Of a stretch of DNA of 38,121 nt, positions 1 to 7,418 are shown piece by piece. The position numbers and the translations under genes are program-made. This DNA comes from a virus. The stretch lies in the IMG/VR virus record IMGVR_UViG_3300034375_005761, positions 1 through 38,121 of that record; one strand, 5' to 3'. Below the pieces are notes generated by a model. It worked only from the letters and a program-made list of their open reading frames with translations, was not told where the DNA came from and did not search any database. Positions within the stretch are counted from its first letter, which is position 1, and every line of letters starts with the position of its first letter.

Positions 1-105
1 TTGAATCGGGCGACATAGCATCGGCCAAGCTGGTGAGTGAGTTTTTGCGTTGGCGGATGGGTACGATGGATGAGCTAATGAGGGAAGCATCGATTGGTGC
101 TAATT
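1..105. repeat. Left copy of the 105-bp window-end overlap
   Basis: Bases 1..105 match 38017..38121 with 4 substitutions and no gaps. The mismatches (positions 17, 77, 81 and 86 by my count) all fall at positions that leave the portal protein unchanged: Ile ATA/ATT, Leu CTA/CTT, Arg AGG/CGG and Glu GAA/GAG. This is best read as the join of a circular or circularly permuted assembly made from a mixed population, not as a biological direct repeat. Confidence 0.9.
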
Positions 106-1775
106 ATTTACTACAGAACGGCCTTACTTTCTTTGGCACATACTGGAAGCAGGAGAAGACTAGGAAGTTTGAGCCTATAAGTTTGGCGCAGATAGAGGAG
201 CAGTCACCCGAATTGGCTTTGGCTATTGAAGATCCCGACATGAAGGAAGGGGTCGAGGAGATGTTTTATCCAATGTTCCCAAAGCTAAAGAAGAGACGGG
301 TCAAGAAGATGCTCAAGGAACTTCGGGAAACAGGTGAGACAGAAATACCTACTGAAAAGATGGTTGTTAATCGCCCGGCAGTTAAAGCGTATGAGCTTGG
401 GCGTGAATTGATTGTGGATAGCAATGTGATCGATTTGGAAAGTGCCAGGTCAATTCATTGTTTGCACTATTACACGCCTGAAGCCTTAAAGCAGAAGGTC
501 AATGAGGGATGGGATGATAAATGGATAGACGAAGCTATCGAAAAGGCTAAAGATTTCTACTCTGAGGAGCGGTACTCCGACAGCATGATGTCGTATGACT
601 ATGGCAACAATTATGGGAGTCAGCACTACGAAGGTTTGATTAAGGTAATTACTACCTATCGTAAGGAACTCGATGAAGATGATGTGCCTGTGGTTACCAA
701 GACCTGCTGGACCGAGGAGATGGACGAGGCTGGGTTCCACGAGCCTATTGGGTACGATGAGGGCAGATATCCATTTGTATGTATCACGAGAGAGCATTTA
801 AACCATCGTTTATTGGACTCTCGCGGATACCCTGAGTTGCTCAAGAGTTATCAGATTGCGGTAAAGACAGAGATGGACAGCCGCCGTGACCGTGCATCGA
901 TGAGTACCCTGCCTCCCATTGAGCATCAAATTGGTCGCCGCCCCGAGCGTATAGGTCCAGGTGCTACCTTGGCAGTAAGGAGGCGTGGAGAGGTAGGATT
1001 CATGGAAATCCCTCGCTACTCACCAGCATCCACAGAGGTGGAGATGCAACTTCGGCAACTGGCCAACCGCATCACCGGTCGGCCGACTGGTCCTGACGAT
1101 GCGGTGGAGGCTAATACGCTCAAACAGCACCTGGTAAATTGCTGGCTTAGTGGATGGAAGGAGATCCTCAAGCGTGTATGGTGCTTGGATCGTACTTACA
1201 GCGGCCCGATGATTTGGTTTCGGGTAACCAATAATGAGCAGGGTGCGCAGTTAATTTTGGATGAAACTGCGGAGTTGTATGATTTCAATATTAGCTGGAA
1301 CTCGATGAATGCAGACGAAAGCAAAGTGATCGAGAAGCTCGATACCGTGGGCAAGCTGATGGCGACTTACGATAGGCAGGGAATAAGCAGATTCGATATT
1401 TATCTCCGCAAGGTACTGGAAGCAATCGATCCTAATCTAGCATCGCAATTAATCATGCCTACTCAGGAGGCCACAACGAAAGAGATTATTGAAACATCGA
1501 ACGACATTGCAAAGATTGCATCGGGTCAGGTTGTTAATGCACCCGAGAAGGGGGCGAATGCTCAACTCAGGTTACAGGTATTGGAATCGTACATCCAAGG
1601 CTCTGAAGCGATACCGGCTACCGATGTTCAGGAGAGACTGCAATCGGACGAGAACTTTGCGAAGAGACTACAGACATATGCTTCTCAGTTAGAGTTCCAG
1701 CAGACTCAACAGCAGAACGCTAAAATCGGACAACTAGGGACTGCACCAGGTAATGTACCAGGCACAAGTGTATGA
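1..1775 (+). CDS. Portal protein, C-terminal 590 residues (5' end is at 37719..38121)
   Basis: This is the main part of the phage portal, the dodecameric ring at the capsid vertex through which DNA is packaged and ejected. Codons are in frame from base 3, upstream of the GTG at 33 where an isolated reading would start, so 33 is not the true start. Joining it to the gene at 37719 across the 105-base overlap gives one frame of 690 residues with no interruption, a normal size for podovirus-type portals. The joined N-terminal part carries the portal-like stretch with FPFDGASDLEASLINPLIDG, and the C-terminal part ends in a Gln-rich helical tail. It lies downstream of TerL and upstream of scaffold and capsid genes, the usual order. 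The stop overlaps the next start (ATGA). The family call rests on this N-terminal motif, size and context. Confidence 0.85.
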   Translation, partial: ESGDIASAKLVSEFLRWRMGTMDELMREASIGANYLLQNGLTFFGTYWKQEKTRKFEPISLAQIEEQSPELALAIEDPDMKEGVEEMFYPMFPKLKKRRVKKMLKELRETGETEIPTEKMVVNRPAVKAYELGRELIVDSNVIDLESARSIHCLHYYTPEALKQKVNEGWDDKWIDEAIEKAKDFYSEERYSDSMMSYDYGNNYGSQHYEGLIKVITTYRKELDEDDVPVVTKTCWTEEMDEAGFHEPIGYDEGRYPFVCITREHLNHRLLDSRGYPELLKSYQIAVKTEMDSRRDRASMSTLPPIEHQIGRRPERIGPGATLAVRRRGEVGFMEIPRYSPASTEVEMQLRQLANRITGRPTGPDDAVEANTLKQHLVNCWLSGWKEILKRVWCLDRTYSGPMIWFRVTNNEQGAQLILDETAELYDFNISWNSMNADESKVIEKLDTVGKLMATYDRQGISRFDIYLRKVLEAIDPNLASQLIMPTQEATTKEIIETSNDIAKIASGQVVNAPEKGANAQLRLQVLESYIQGSEAIPATDVQERLQSDENFAKRLQTYASQLEFQQTQQQNAKIGQLGTAPGNVPGTSV

Positions 1776-2053
1776 GCATAAACTATAGAGGAATGAAGTT
1801 TGCGGGGGTAAATAAGCCCAAGCGTACACCTAATCACCCAACTAAATCCCATGCAGTTTTGATCAAAAACGAGAGGGAGAATTATCAGTTGATCCGATTT
1901 GGCGAACAGGGTGCTAAAACTGCTGGCAAGCCAAAGAAGGGTGAGAGCCAGGCAATGAAGCAAAAGCGTGCAAATTTTAAAAACAGACACGCCAAAAATA
2001 TCGCAAAAGGTAAAACCTCTGCGGCTTATTGGGCTAATAAAGTTAAATGGTAA
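1772..2053 (+). CDS. Small basic conserved phage protein (93 aa)
   Basis: The protein is strongly basic, with the N-terminal stretch FAGVNKPKRTPNHPTKSHAV followed by an IRFGEQGAKTAG motif and a Lys-rich tail. Small proteins with this NKPKRTPxHPxKSH and IRFGxQG pattern are, from memory, common next to portal genes in podovirus-like phages, but I know no proven function; nucleic-acid or head binding is only an inference from charge and position. The start overlaps the portal stop in an ATGA junction, and its own stop overlaps the next start (TAATG), so it belongs to a tightly coupled head operon. Confidence 0.75.
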   Translation: MSINYRGMKFAGVNKPKRTPNHPTKSHAVLIKNERENYQLIRFGEQGAKTAGKPKKGESQAMKQKRANFKNRHAKNIAKGKTSAAYWANKVKW

Positions 2054-2214
2054 TGAAAAAGAAGAAACCTGGATTGTGGGCAAATATCGCCGCTAAGAAG
2101 AAACGCATTAAAGCAGGCTCGGGCGAGCGGATGAATAAACCTGGTGATAAGGGCTACCCATCGGCAAAAGCGATCAAAGCATCACAGCCAAAGCCTAAAA
2201 AACGGAAAGCATGA
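2053..2214 (+). CDS. Very basic 53-aa protein
   Basis: This short frame is tightly packed: its ATG shares a base with the upstream stop and its TGA overlaps the next start. The product begins MKKKKPGLWANI, then has KKKRIKAGSGERMNKPGDKG, and ends in a Pro/Lys-rich tail. The KRIKxGSGERMxKPGxKG core is, from memory, a recurrent motif in small phage proteins of unknown function. The overlaps at both ends and the motif make a real gene likely despite its size. Its role is unknown. Confidence 0.7.
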   Translation: MKKKKPGLWANIAAKKKRIKAGSGERMNKPGDKGYPSAKAIKASQPKPKKRKA

Positions 2215-2438
2215 CCATTCAAGACGCAGTTGCTGGGCTGAAGGACTTAACCGAGTACAAGGCCATTATTGAATTTATAAAGGAACAGAAAGAATCCTGC
2301 TTGGTAGATTTCATGGATTACCAGCACATCGACAGCCCCGAAAAGCTTGCCCGACTATCGGGTGAGATTGCCGCCTTTCACCGCATCATAACATTACTCG
2401 ATGAGAAAGATGACGATCACTCCGCATCAAAAATTTAA
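2211..2438 (+). CDS. Hypothetical protein (75 aa)
   Basis: Not recognised. The predicted protein is mostly helical, with an N-terminal segment QDAVAGLKDLTEYKAIIEFI, a middle part with Cys and an acidic C-terminus (LLDEKDDDHSASKI). No membrane segment or metal site is visible. It starts by overlapping the previous gene (ATGA) and overlaps the next gene by 38 bases, so it is probably translated by coupling in the same operon. Small helical proteins at this place between portal and scaffold could be head-assembly accessories, but nothing in the sequence proves this. Confidence 0.6.
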   Translation: MTIQDAVAGLKDLTEYKAIIEFIKEQKESCLVDFMDYQHIDSPEKLARLSGEIAAFHRIITLLDEKDDDHSASKI

Positions 2439-2604
2439 GAACGAGCATCGTGCTTTATTAAACCGATGGTTGGAGGAGTCCGACATTGAGGATATGGATA
2501 TGGCCAAGATCGCAATGGATGATCTTAACGAGTGGCTGGGTGAGGATGTGCTTGAGTTCGAGAGTGAGATAGAACTTTCGGACGAAGATGAAGAGACAGG
2601 GTAA
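2401..2604 (+). CDS. Small acidic hypothetical protein (67 aa)
   Basis: Not recognised. The protein starts with a short basic part (MRKMTITPHQKFKNEHRALL) and becomes very acidic, with SDIEDMDMAKIAMDDLNEWL and the tail SEIELSDEDEETG. It overlaps the preceding gene by 38 bases and the following nuclease-like gene by 17 bases, all in different frames. The ATG at 2401 is the first start in the frame, and no clear Shine-Dalgarno site is visible. An acidic partner for the basic proteins upstream or the nuclease downstream is possible but unproven. Confidence 0.55.
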   Translation: MRKMTITPHQKFKNEHRALLNRWLEESDIEDMDMAKIAMDDLNEWLGEDVLEFESEIELSDEDEETG

Positions 2605-3001
2605 CCTGTACGAGCAGATATTTTTTACTGAAGCTCTAAGGCAGGGGCTTGAGGTTTTTATCCCGTTAGGAGATTACCTGCCACAGGACTGCATCGTTAT
2701 GAACCAGGCAGGCCGCCCATTTAAAGTGCAGATAAAAGGCACAGGCGGATTAATGAAAGAGGGCAGAGGTGGACTCGGCAGGTACATGGTAACGGTGGCA
2801 ACAGGATCGAAGGAGAAAGACCCAATTGATTGCACCAAGGTCGATGTGGTGGCGGCCTATGTTGAGCCTAAGAACTGTTGGTACTTAATTCCATGCCTTC
2901 AATTAACAGGAATCCGTGCAAGTTTATGCCCTCACAATCCAAGCAGTCGGGGCAAATATGAGAAGTTTTTAGAGTGCTGGGATATATTTAAAATTTCCTG
3001 A
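2588..3001 (+). CDS. PD-(D/E)xK endonuclease-like protein
   Basis: The 137-residue protein looks like the small PD-(D/E)xK nuclease group that includes group I intron-associated enzymes and resolvase-like folds. The supporting features, in order, are an N-terminal helix (NLYEQIFFTEALRQGLEV), an Asp in LGDYLPQDCIV near residue 34, then a strand with FKVQIKG, where Gln48 and Lys50 sit as the usual (D/E/Q)xK pair, and a later strand with DVVAAYV and WYLIP. Such enzymes cut DNA with Mg2+. It sits between portal and scaffold rather than with the replication genes, which is odd; a role in packaging, or a captured homing-type nuclease, are both possible. The assignment is from motif order only. Confidence 0.6.
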   Translation: MKRQGNLYEQIFFTEALRQGLEVFIPLGDYLPQDCIVMNQAGRPFKVQIKGTGGLMKEGRGGLGRYMVTVATGSKEKDPIDCTKVDVVAAYVEPKNCWYLIPCLQLTGIRASLCPHNPSSRGKYEKFLECWDIFKIS

Positions 3002-3019
3002 GAAATAGGTTTTTTTTTC

Positions 3020-3028
3020 TGCTAAAAT
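3020..3028 (+). promoter_or_regulatory. Possible extended -10 promoter for the scaffold/capsid operon
   Basis: TGCTAAAAT fits an extended -10 element (TGn followed by TAAAAT, one mismatch from TATAAT). There is no convincing -35, as is allowed for this promoter type. A transcript would begin near 3035, directly at the first leader hairpin. Confidence 0.3.
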
Positions 3029-3036
3029 TGTCATTG

Positions 3037-3083
3037 GCGGGGTGTATCTACTCCGCAGAACAATGTAAGAGAGTGCGAACTCT
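3037..3083 (+). promoter_or_regulatory. Two leader hairpins before the scaffold gene
   Basis: Hairpin 1 (3037..3056) pairs GCGGGGT with ACTCCGC around a 6-base loop (7 bp with one G-U). Hairpin 2 (3070..3083) pairs AGAGT with ACTCT around GCGA, a GNRA-class tetraloop. Neither is followed by a T-run, so they are not terminators. They would stand at the very 5' end of a transcript made from the extended -10 element at 3020, where stem-loops commonly protect mRNA; that function is inferred. Confidence 0.4.
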
Positions 3084-3101
3084 ACAAACGCAGAGATTAT
3101 T

Positions 3102-4127
3102 ATGGCAGAAACAGTTATAAGCGAGGCTCCGGCTGAATCCACGGGAGCAGAAGACAATCAAGCGCGAGGCCCAATGAGCATGGAAGATTTGGCGGCAAGT
3201 TTTGTCGATCAAGTCGAACAGGATCAGGAGGCCACTACCGATGAGGCGAAAGCAGAAGTCACCGAGAGTTCTGAAGACGCAGAAGCAGAGGTAGAAGAAG
3301 ATGTTCTTTCACAGTCTATTTCCGAAGAGGAAGAAGATACCGAAGAAGAGGCAGAGGAATCTGATGATGAGGAGGACGAAAGCGAAAGCGAAGAACCTCC
3401 CAAGGCAGTAGGCAAGCTCTTAAAGCAAGTAAATAAACTTACCGCACGGGCTAAATCAGCGGAAGAAACCGCAGAAGCACTCAAGGCCGAGATCCAAAAC
3501 CTCAAAACCCAAGGCACTTCTCAAGGAGAACCGGTCAAGCAACCTGAACTGGAAAACATTCAATCATTTGAAGATTTGAAAAAACTCCAACAGGAAGCAC
3601 AAGCCGCCAAGAAGTTCGCATTGCAGAACATCGGTAAAGATTATGTAGAAGTCGATGGCAAGGAATACAGCGATGATGACATCCGTAATATCCTAACCCA
3701 GGCAGACGAGTACCTTACCGAAAAGATTCCAGCACGGGAGAAATACCTAGCTGAAAAATCGCAATGGCAACAGGACACTATCACAACCCATTCATGGTTG
3801 AACGAAGATAGTGAGTTAGCAGAGACCCGCCAGGAGTTATTCGGTAATCTTAAAAAGCAGTACAGTCATGTACTAAACAATCTTCCCAATGGTGACTTTA
3901 TCGCCGCCACTCTCGTAAGGGGTATCGAAGCGATCAAGGCCGACCAAAAGGCAAGCACCGCACCAAAAAAGAAAGTGGTCAAGCCCAAGGCTCCACCTCC
4001 TACCGATGGAGGTAATGTATCTCCTCCTGTGGAGAACGCCGCAACCCGGAAACAGAAACAGAAAGAATCGATTAAGCGCAAAGGACCACTCTCGGCTAAC
4101 GATCTAGCCGCTTATCTCAGCGACTAA
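3102..4127 (+). CDS. Capsid assembly scaffolding protein
   Basis: The 341-residue protein has the make-up of a phage scaffold: an extremely acidic, low-complexity first third (long Glu/Asp/Ser runs around residues 45-100), a predicted coiled coil around residues 100-175, a central helical part, and a basic C-terminus rich in Lys (PKKKVVKPKAPPP and KQKQKESIKRKG) that in scaffold families contacts the capsid shell. It lies immediately before the major capsid gene, the standard place. The protein would guide procapsid assembly and leave before or during DNA filling. The identity follows from composition, architecture and context, not from a conserved motif. Start at ATG 3102; only a weak purine tract precedes it. 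Confidence 0.75.
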   Translation: MAETVISEAPAESTGAEDNQARGPMSMEDLAASFVDQVEQDQEATTDEAKAEVTESSEDAEAEVEEDVLSQSISEEEEDTEEEAEESDDEEDESESEEPPKAVGKLLKQVNKLTARAKSAEETAEALKAEIQNLKTQGTSQGEPVKQPELENIQSFEDLKKLQQEAQAAKKFALQNIGKDYVEVDGKEYSDDDIRNILTQADEYLTEKIPAREKYLAEKSQWQQDTITTHSWLNEDSELAETRQELFGNLKKQYSHVLNNLPNGDFIAATLVRGIEAIKADQKASTAPKKKVVKPKAPPPTDGGNVSPPVENAATRKQKQKESIKRKGPLSANDLAAYLSD

Positions 4128-4162
4128 ACTTTAAATATTAAAATTCAAAATTCTTACTAAAA

Positions 4163-5188
4163 ATGGCAATAGCAACTTCCTACAATGTAACTGCTGGTAA
4201 AGGCGCAAAGGAAAATTTAGAATCACTTCTGAAGACTGTCGAGCCGACAGAAACCCCTTTATATAGCACACTCTCACAATCCGCCGCTCCTAAAGCGACA
4301 CTTAACGAATGGCTCGTAGATAGCCTTGAAGATCCATCCGGCGCAAGTGCAAATATCGATGGTGTTGATCTTACTCTTAGCTCCGCTAAAAACTTGATCG
4401 ACTCTCGCGCTCGCTTGACAAACCGGGTCGCCACGCTCAGAGATTATTTTGCTGTCAGTCGTCAGGCTGAAATGGTTGATGTCGCTCCTGGCGGATCTTT
4501 ATTTTCAAGCAGCAAGGCTAAGTCCCTCATCCAGCTCAAGCGCTCTATTGAAGTGGCGATTGCTTCGGGTAATGACCAAGCTGCTGGATCAGGTTCCGCA
4601 GGTGCAACGATGGCAGGACTTGGTTTATGGTCTGATCCAGCCGCAACTGGTAACACCTTCGACACAACTGCTAAAGAAGCATTCCGCGCAGTAAGTGGTT
4701 CCCGTGTATCCTTGGCATCCTTGACCGAAGATGGTCTTCGTGGACTTCTTCAGTCTGTTTACACCGCTTCTGGCGCTAAGAGCAACTTTAAGTTGTTTGC
4801 CGCTCCTGCTGTGATGAACAAGATCACCGACTACACTCGTGCAACTGTCACCAATAATCCCAGTTATCAATTAACTCAGGATGTTAGTGGTAAGTCCTTG
4901 ATTAGAAGTGTTTTAAGCTATGTTTCGGACTTCGGAACCATTGATATCATCCCTGACCTATTTCTTGGACGATTCGATGGCACTCCATCCGGCACAGACA
5001 CCGCTCTTGGAACTGTAAACACCGACCGTGCTTATCTCATTCCTGACGATGACACCGTATCCTTGAAATTCTTGGAAGGTATCTCCGTAATGGAACTGCC
5101 CGACAACGGTGGTGGAAAGAGAGCTTTCTGTGAGGCTATGTTGACCCTTCGTGTCGGCAATCCACGCGCTCTTGGTTCTATCGTTTAA
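4163..5188 (+). CDS. Major capsid protein, SU10/DUF5309-like
   Basis: At 341 residues, this protein resembles the SU10-type major capsid family (HK97 fold). The N-terminal part has the characteristic TETPLYSTLSQSAAPKA and NEWLVDSL stretches, the family's 'isP.eTPf.s....a....eW..D.L' pattern. Later parts include a segment rich in Gly and Ala (GSGSAGATMAGLGLW) and KLFAAPAVMNKITDY. It follows the scaffold gene and is followed by a strong terminator, as expected for the most abundant transcript. The leader has no Shine-Dalgarno site: about 35 bases before the ATG contain almost only A, T and C. No decoration protein gene is adjacent. Confidence 0.85.
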   Translation: MAIATSYNVTAGKGAKENLESLLKTVEPTETPLYSTLSQSAAPKATLNEWLVDSLEDPSGASANIDGVDLTLSSAKNLIDSRARLTNRVATLRDYFAVSRQAEMVDVAPGGSLFSSSKAKSLIQLKRSIEVAIASGNDQAAGSGSAGATMAGLGLWSDPAATGNTFDTTAKEAFRAVSGSRVSLASLTEDGLRGLLQSVYTASGAKSNFKLFAAPAVMNKITDYTRATVTNNPSYQLTQDVSGKSLIRSVLSYVSDFGTIDIIPDLFLGRFDGTPSGTDTALGTVNTDRAYLIPDDDTVSLKFLEGISVMELPDNGGGKRAFCEAMLTLRVGNPRALGSIV

Positions 5189-5237
5189 TCATTCATATCA
5201 GACAATTAGTAGTTGTTTGTTTCATGTGTTCATTCAG

Positions 5238-5272
5238 GGGAGCCGGTTTAGGGGTAGGCCGGCTCCCTTTTT
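5238..5272 (+). terminator. Intrinsic terminator after the capsid gene
   Basis: GGGAGCCGG (5238..5246) pairs perfectly with CCGGCTCCC (5259..5267) around a 12-base loop, followed directly by five T. It lies 50 bases after the capsid stop. It likely ends or attenuates the head transcript so that capsid is made in excess over downstream tail genes. Confidence 0.9.
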
Positions 5273-5281
5273 CATTTTAAT

Positions 5282-5590
5282 ATGAGTCTAAATATCATCG
5301 TTCGAGGAGGTAAAAAAAGCGGTAACTCGCAAGAGGAGATCGCTTACTACATCCGCAAAGCAAACGAGCAGGCCGCAGTCCGCGAGAAAGCAGGCTACGC
5401 CAAGAGGCAGGAGCAAATCCGCCACGCCGCCAAATCCCTCGAGGGAGGCAAGGGAAACTTTCGTTTGAAACGGGTGACTGATATGACGACTTACTTGAGG
5501 CATGAACAGCAAAAACCTGGTTGTTGGGCGAATAAGGAATGGACGAAAGATTTTGAGAAATCCAACCCTGAGACGGTAGTAAAACACTAA
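5282..5590 (+). CDS. Hypothetical basic protein (102 aa)
   Basis: Not recognised. The protein is basic and largely helical, with NSQEEIAYYIRKANEQAAVR, EKAGYAKRQEQIRHAAKSL and a C-terminal part rich in Trp, Lys and Asp (GCWANKEWTKDFEKSN). It begins 9 bases after the terminator T-run without a Shine-Dalgarno site, so it depends on readthrough from the capsid transcript. It lies between the capsid and adaptor genes, where head-completion or DNA-binding head proteins are found; any of these is possible. The opposite strand is also open over nearly the same stretch, but its predicted product looks like a shadow. Confidence 0.65.
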   Translation: MSLNIIVRGGKKSGNSQEEIAYYIRKANEQAAVREKAGYAKRQEQIRHAAKSLEGGKGNFRLKRVTDMTTYLRHEQQKPGCWANKEWTKDFEKSNPETVVKH

Positions 5591-5601
5591 ATATTTAAAT
5601 T

Positions 5602-6342
5602 ATGGCAAACTACGCGACAGCAACCTATTCGGAATTAAAATCTAGGTTTCGTGCATTAGCTGGACTTGATGCCTTGCAGGCAACTGACGCAAGTTTCCTT
5701 AGAGATTTAGTTAATCGTGCGGCTCGTATTGCCCATGAGCGTTACCCTTGGCCACAGTTTACAGTAGTAGGCGAAAGTGTCGCAGTAGTAACCAGCGATT
5801 CTAATACTTTGAGAATATATGGAACGAGTAACAAATTGGCTAGTGATGCCAATGTGGTTTTCCGTATTCACAAAGAAGACCCAACCACCACACGCTACCC
5901 CGATGAATATACATTTCTAACCGAGATGGACTCAGGTGGTTTTCCATCCGTTAAGATAATTGAGCCTACTGCGTTAGACGGTGTAAATGTTTACATAACT
6001 TACCGCAAAGATTTGCGGGGCGAAATTAACTCAGGATCAGCAACTACTGGTTATTATGGTGATGAAGCTGGGGACGAGCAAAATGTGCCAAACTTCTTTT
6101 TCGATTACCTGGCACATTCCGCATATGCAGGATTTTTGCGAGGGGATGGACAGACTGAGAAAGCATTTGCAGAAGAACAAAACTCAGAAGCTATGCTGGC
6201 TCAGGAAATTAATTTAGTGCGAGAGCAAAGTCGGCAATACAGGAACGACATTTTGCAATATCGCACACCATCACAATTCAGAAGGCACAACATTCAAGCG
6301 GGCGGACAACCTATTAGCCCAACTATCGCTAATGTTCAATAA
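5602..6342 (+). CDS. Head-tail adaptor-like protein, copy 1
   Basis: This 246-residue protein looks like the podovirus adaptor (tail tubular A-like) that plugs onto the portal. The N-terminus is helical with TYSELKSRFRALAGL, FLRDLVNRAARIAHERYPWP and then beta strands (VGESVAVV, NTLRIYGT, VYITYRKDL). The C-terminal half holds DEQNVPNFFFDYLAH and FLRGDGQTEKAFAEEQNSE. The same elements recur in the next gene, so the two are tandem paralogues. Its start is preceded by an A/T-only leader. Position after the capsid and before tail genes agrees with an adaptor or head-closure ring protein. Its stop shares a base with the next start. Confidence 0.65.
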   Translation: MANYATATYSELKSRFRALAGLDALQATDASFLRDLVNRAARIAHERYPWPQFTVVGESVAVVTSDSNTLRIYGTSNKLASDANVVFRIHKEDPTTTRYPDEYTFLTEMDSGGFPSVKIIEPTALDGVNVYITYRKDLRGEINSGSATTGYYGDEAGDEQNVPNFFFDYLAHSAYAGFLRGDGQTEKAFAEEQNSEAMLAQEINLVREQSRQYRNDILQYRTPSQFRRHNIQAGGQPISPTIANVQ

Positions 6343-6977
6343 TGGCAAGAACCACAACATTTGACTCCTTAAAGAAACGCTTCCAAATGGCGGCAGGCTT
6401 GCCGACTTTGACAAGTGTGGATGAGTTCTTTTTTAAGGAGGCAATAAATAGTCGGGCGCAGACTGCATGGCATCGTTGTCAATGGCCTGAACTATTAAAA
6501 ATTGTCCAAAAGAATGTAGCCGCCACATCCAACCCTGCCGCAGATAAAGCAGTACGGATCGATAACGATTTGGAGGTGATGGAAATTCACCAGGTATGGA
6601 CAAAAAACCCATACACGGATCGCAATGCTATCTTAATAGATTTCAAACTAGTCGATGGTTACTTAATTCTACCTGCGGATAGTTCATTAACCTCCGTGTT
6701 TATACTCGGCACAGCAGTTCGACCAACCTATGGACCTGACAGTCCTGATGAGCAAAATATCCCTGAATTTCTAAGCAACTACCTGACAGCCGGGTGCCTT
6801 AGTGACTTCTTGCGGGGCGATGGCCAAACAGAGGCCGCTATGCGTGAGGAGAATAGGGCAGAGGAATATTTATTTTTAGAAATAGATCGGGCAGAACGCC
6901 TACAATCACAAAACAAAATAACCGTAAACACATACCCGAGCTACAGCTTCGGAGTATCAATTTTATCAACCACTTAA
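6342..6977 (+). CDS. Head-tail adaptor-like protein, copy 2
   Basis: This 211-residue protein is a diverged paralogue of the preceding one. It keeps the order TTFDSLKKRFQMAAGL, a helix ending in TAWHRCQWPELL, a beta-rich middle (LEVMEIHQVW, VFILGTAV), then DEQNIPEFLSNYL and FLRGDGQTEAAMREENRAE. The ATG overlaps the stop of the first copy (TAATG), suggesting coupled translation. Two related proteins could form two stacked rings or a mixed ring at the portal; this is an inference. Overall the copies are diverged but these two C-terminal motifs are nearly unchanged, marking the likely functional surface. Confidence 0.65.
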   Translation: MARTTTFDSLKKRFQMAAGLPTLTSVDEFFFKEAINSRAQTAWHRCQWPELLKIVQKNVAATSNPAADKAVRIDNDLEVMEIHQVWTKNPYTDRNAILIDFKLVDGYLILPADSSLTSVFILGTAVRPTYGPDSPDEQNIPEFLSNYLTAGCLSDFLRGDGQTEAAMREENRAEEYLFLEIDRAERLQSQNKITVNTYPSYSFGVSILSTT

Positions 6978-6989
6978 CCACTAAGAAAA

Positions 6990-7256
6990 ATGGGCTTGGC
7001 CAGTGTAAATGTACTCAATTCAATGGGCGCCAATGGATGCGTCTACGTAAACGGAACCTCCGCAGTAAATGGTAGCTTTATCGCTGTCCAATTTACTGAG
7101 CCTTCGGTAATAGGAGCAATCACAGCGGTGATGGACAACTCGGCAGACTTGATTGCCGATGCCACATCCTTCGGAGCAGGACAGGTGATCTATGTTCCAT
7201 TTACTTCTATAACTCTTCAAAGCGGAGCCGCCATACTTTACAAAGGTAGCGTCTAA
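6990..7256 (+). CDS. Hypothetical small virion-region protein (88 aa)
   Basis: Not recognised. The sequence is rich in small and beta-forming residues (GCVYVNGTSAVNGSFIAVQF, AVMDNSADLIADA, VIYVPFTSITLQSGAAILY), consistent with a small beta-sandwich or spike-like structural protein. There is no signal peptide. It begins 12 bases after the second adaptor and overlaps the next short gene (TAATG), so it is expressed with the head-tail genes. Confidence 0.6.
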   Translation: MGLASVNVLNSMGANGCVYVNGTSAVNGSFIAVQFTEPSVIGAITAVMDNSADLIADATSFGAGQVIYVPFTSITLQSGAAILYKGSV

Positions 7257-7405
7257 TGCCGGAACTTGGACTCAGACTCTCCATCGGTGAGGTAGATGCC
7301 GACAGCATCATCGGTCCCATTGCAAGCGGCCCTGACGGCGTTATCCAAACCGAGGCGGAGGACTTTCTGCTCGTGGAAGCGGGGCAATTTTTAGCATTCG
7401 ATTAA
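7256..7405 (+). CDS. Hypothetical acidic protein (49 aa)
   Basis: A short frame whose ATG shares a base with the upstream stop. The product starts MPELGLRLSIGEVDADSIIG and ends in an acidic part, EAEDFLLVEAGQFLAFD. It is not recognised. The tight overlap, and a following Shine-Dalgarno-like AGAGGAA before the next gene, place it inside a translated operon. No other frame covers this stretch, which supports it being real. Confidence 0.55.
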   Translation: MPELGLRLSIGEVDADSIIGPIASGPDGVIQTEAEDFLLVEAGQFLAFD

Positions 7406-7418
7406 AGAGGAATAAATT

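Noticed and set aside
33-1775. GTG at 33 as the start of the portal gene
   Set aside because: The frame is open upstream to base 3 and matches the frame from 37719 across the overlap, so 33 is internal.
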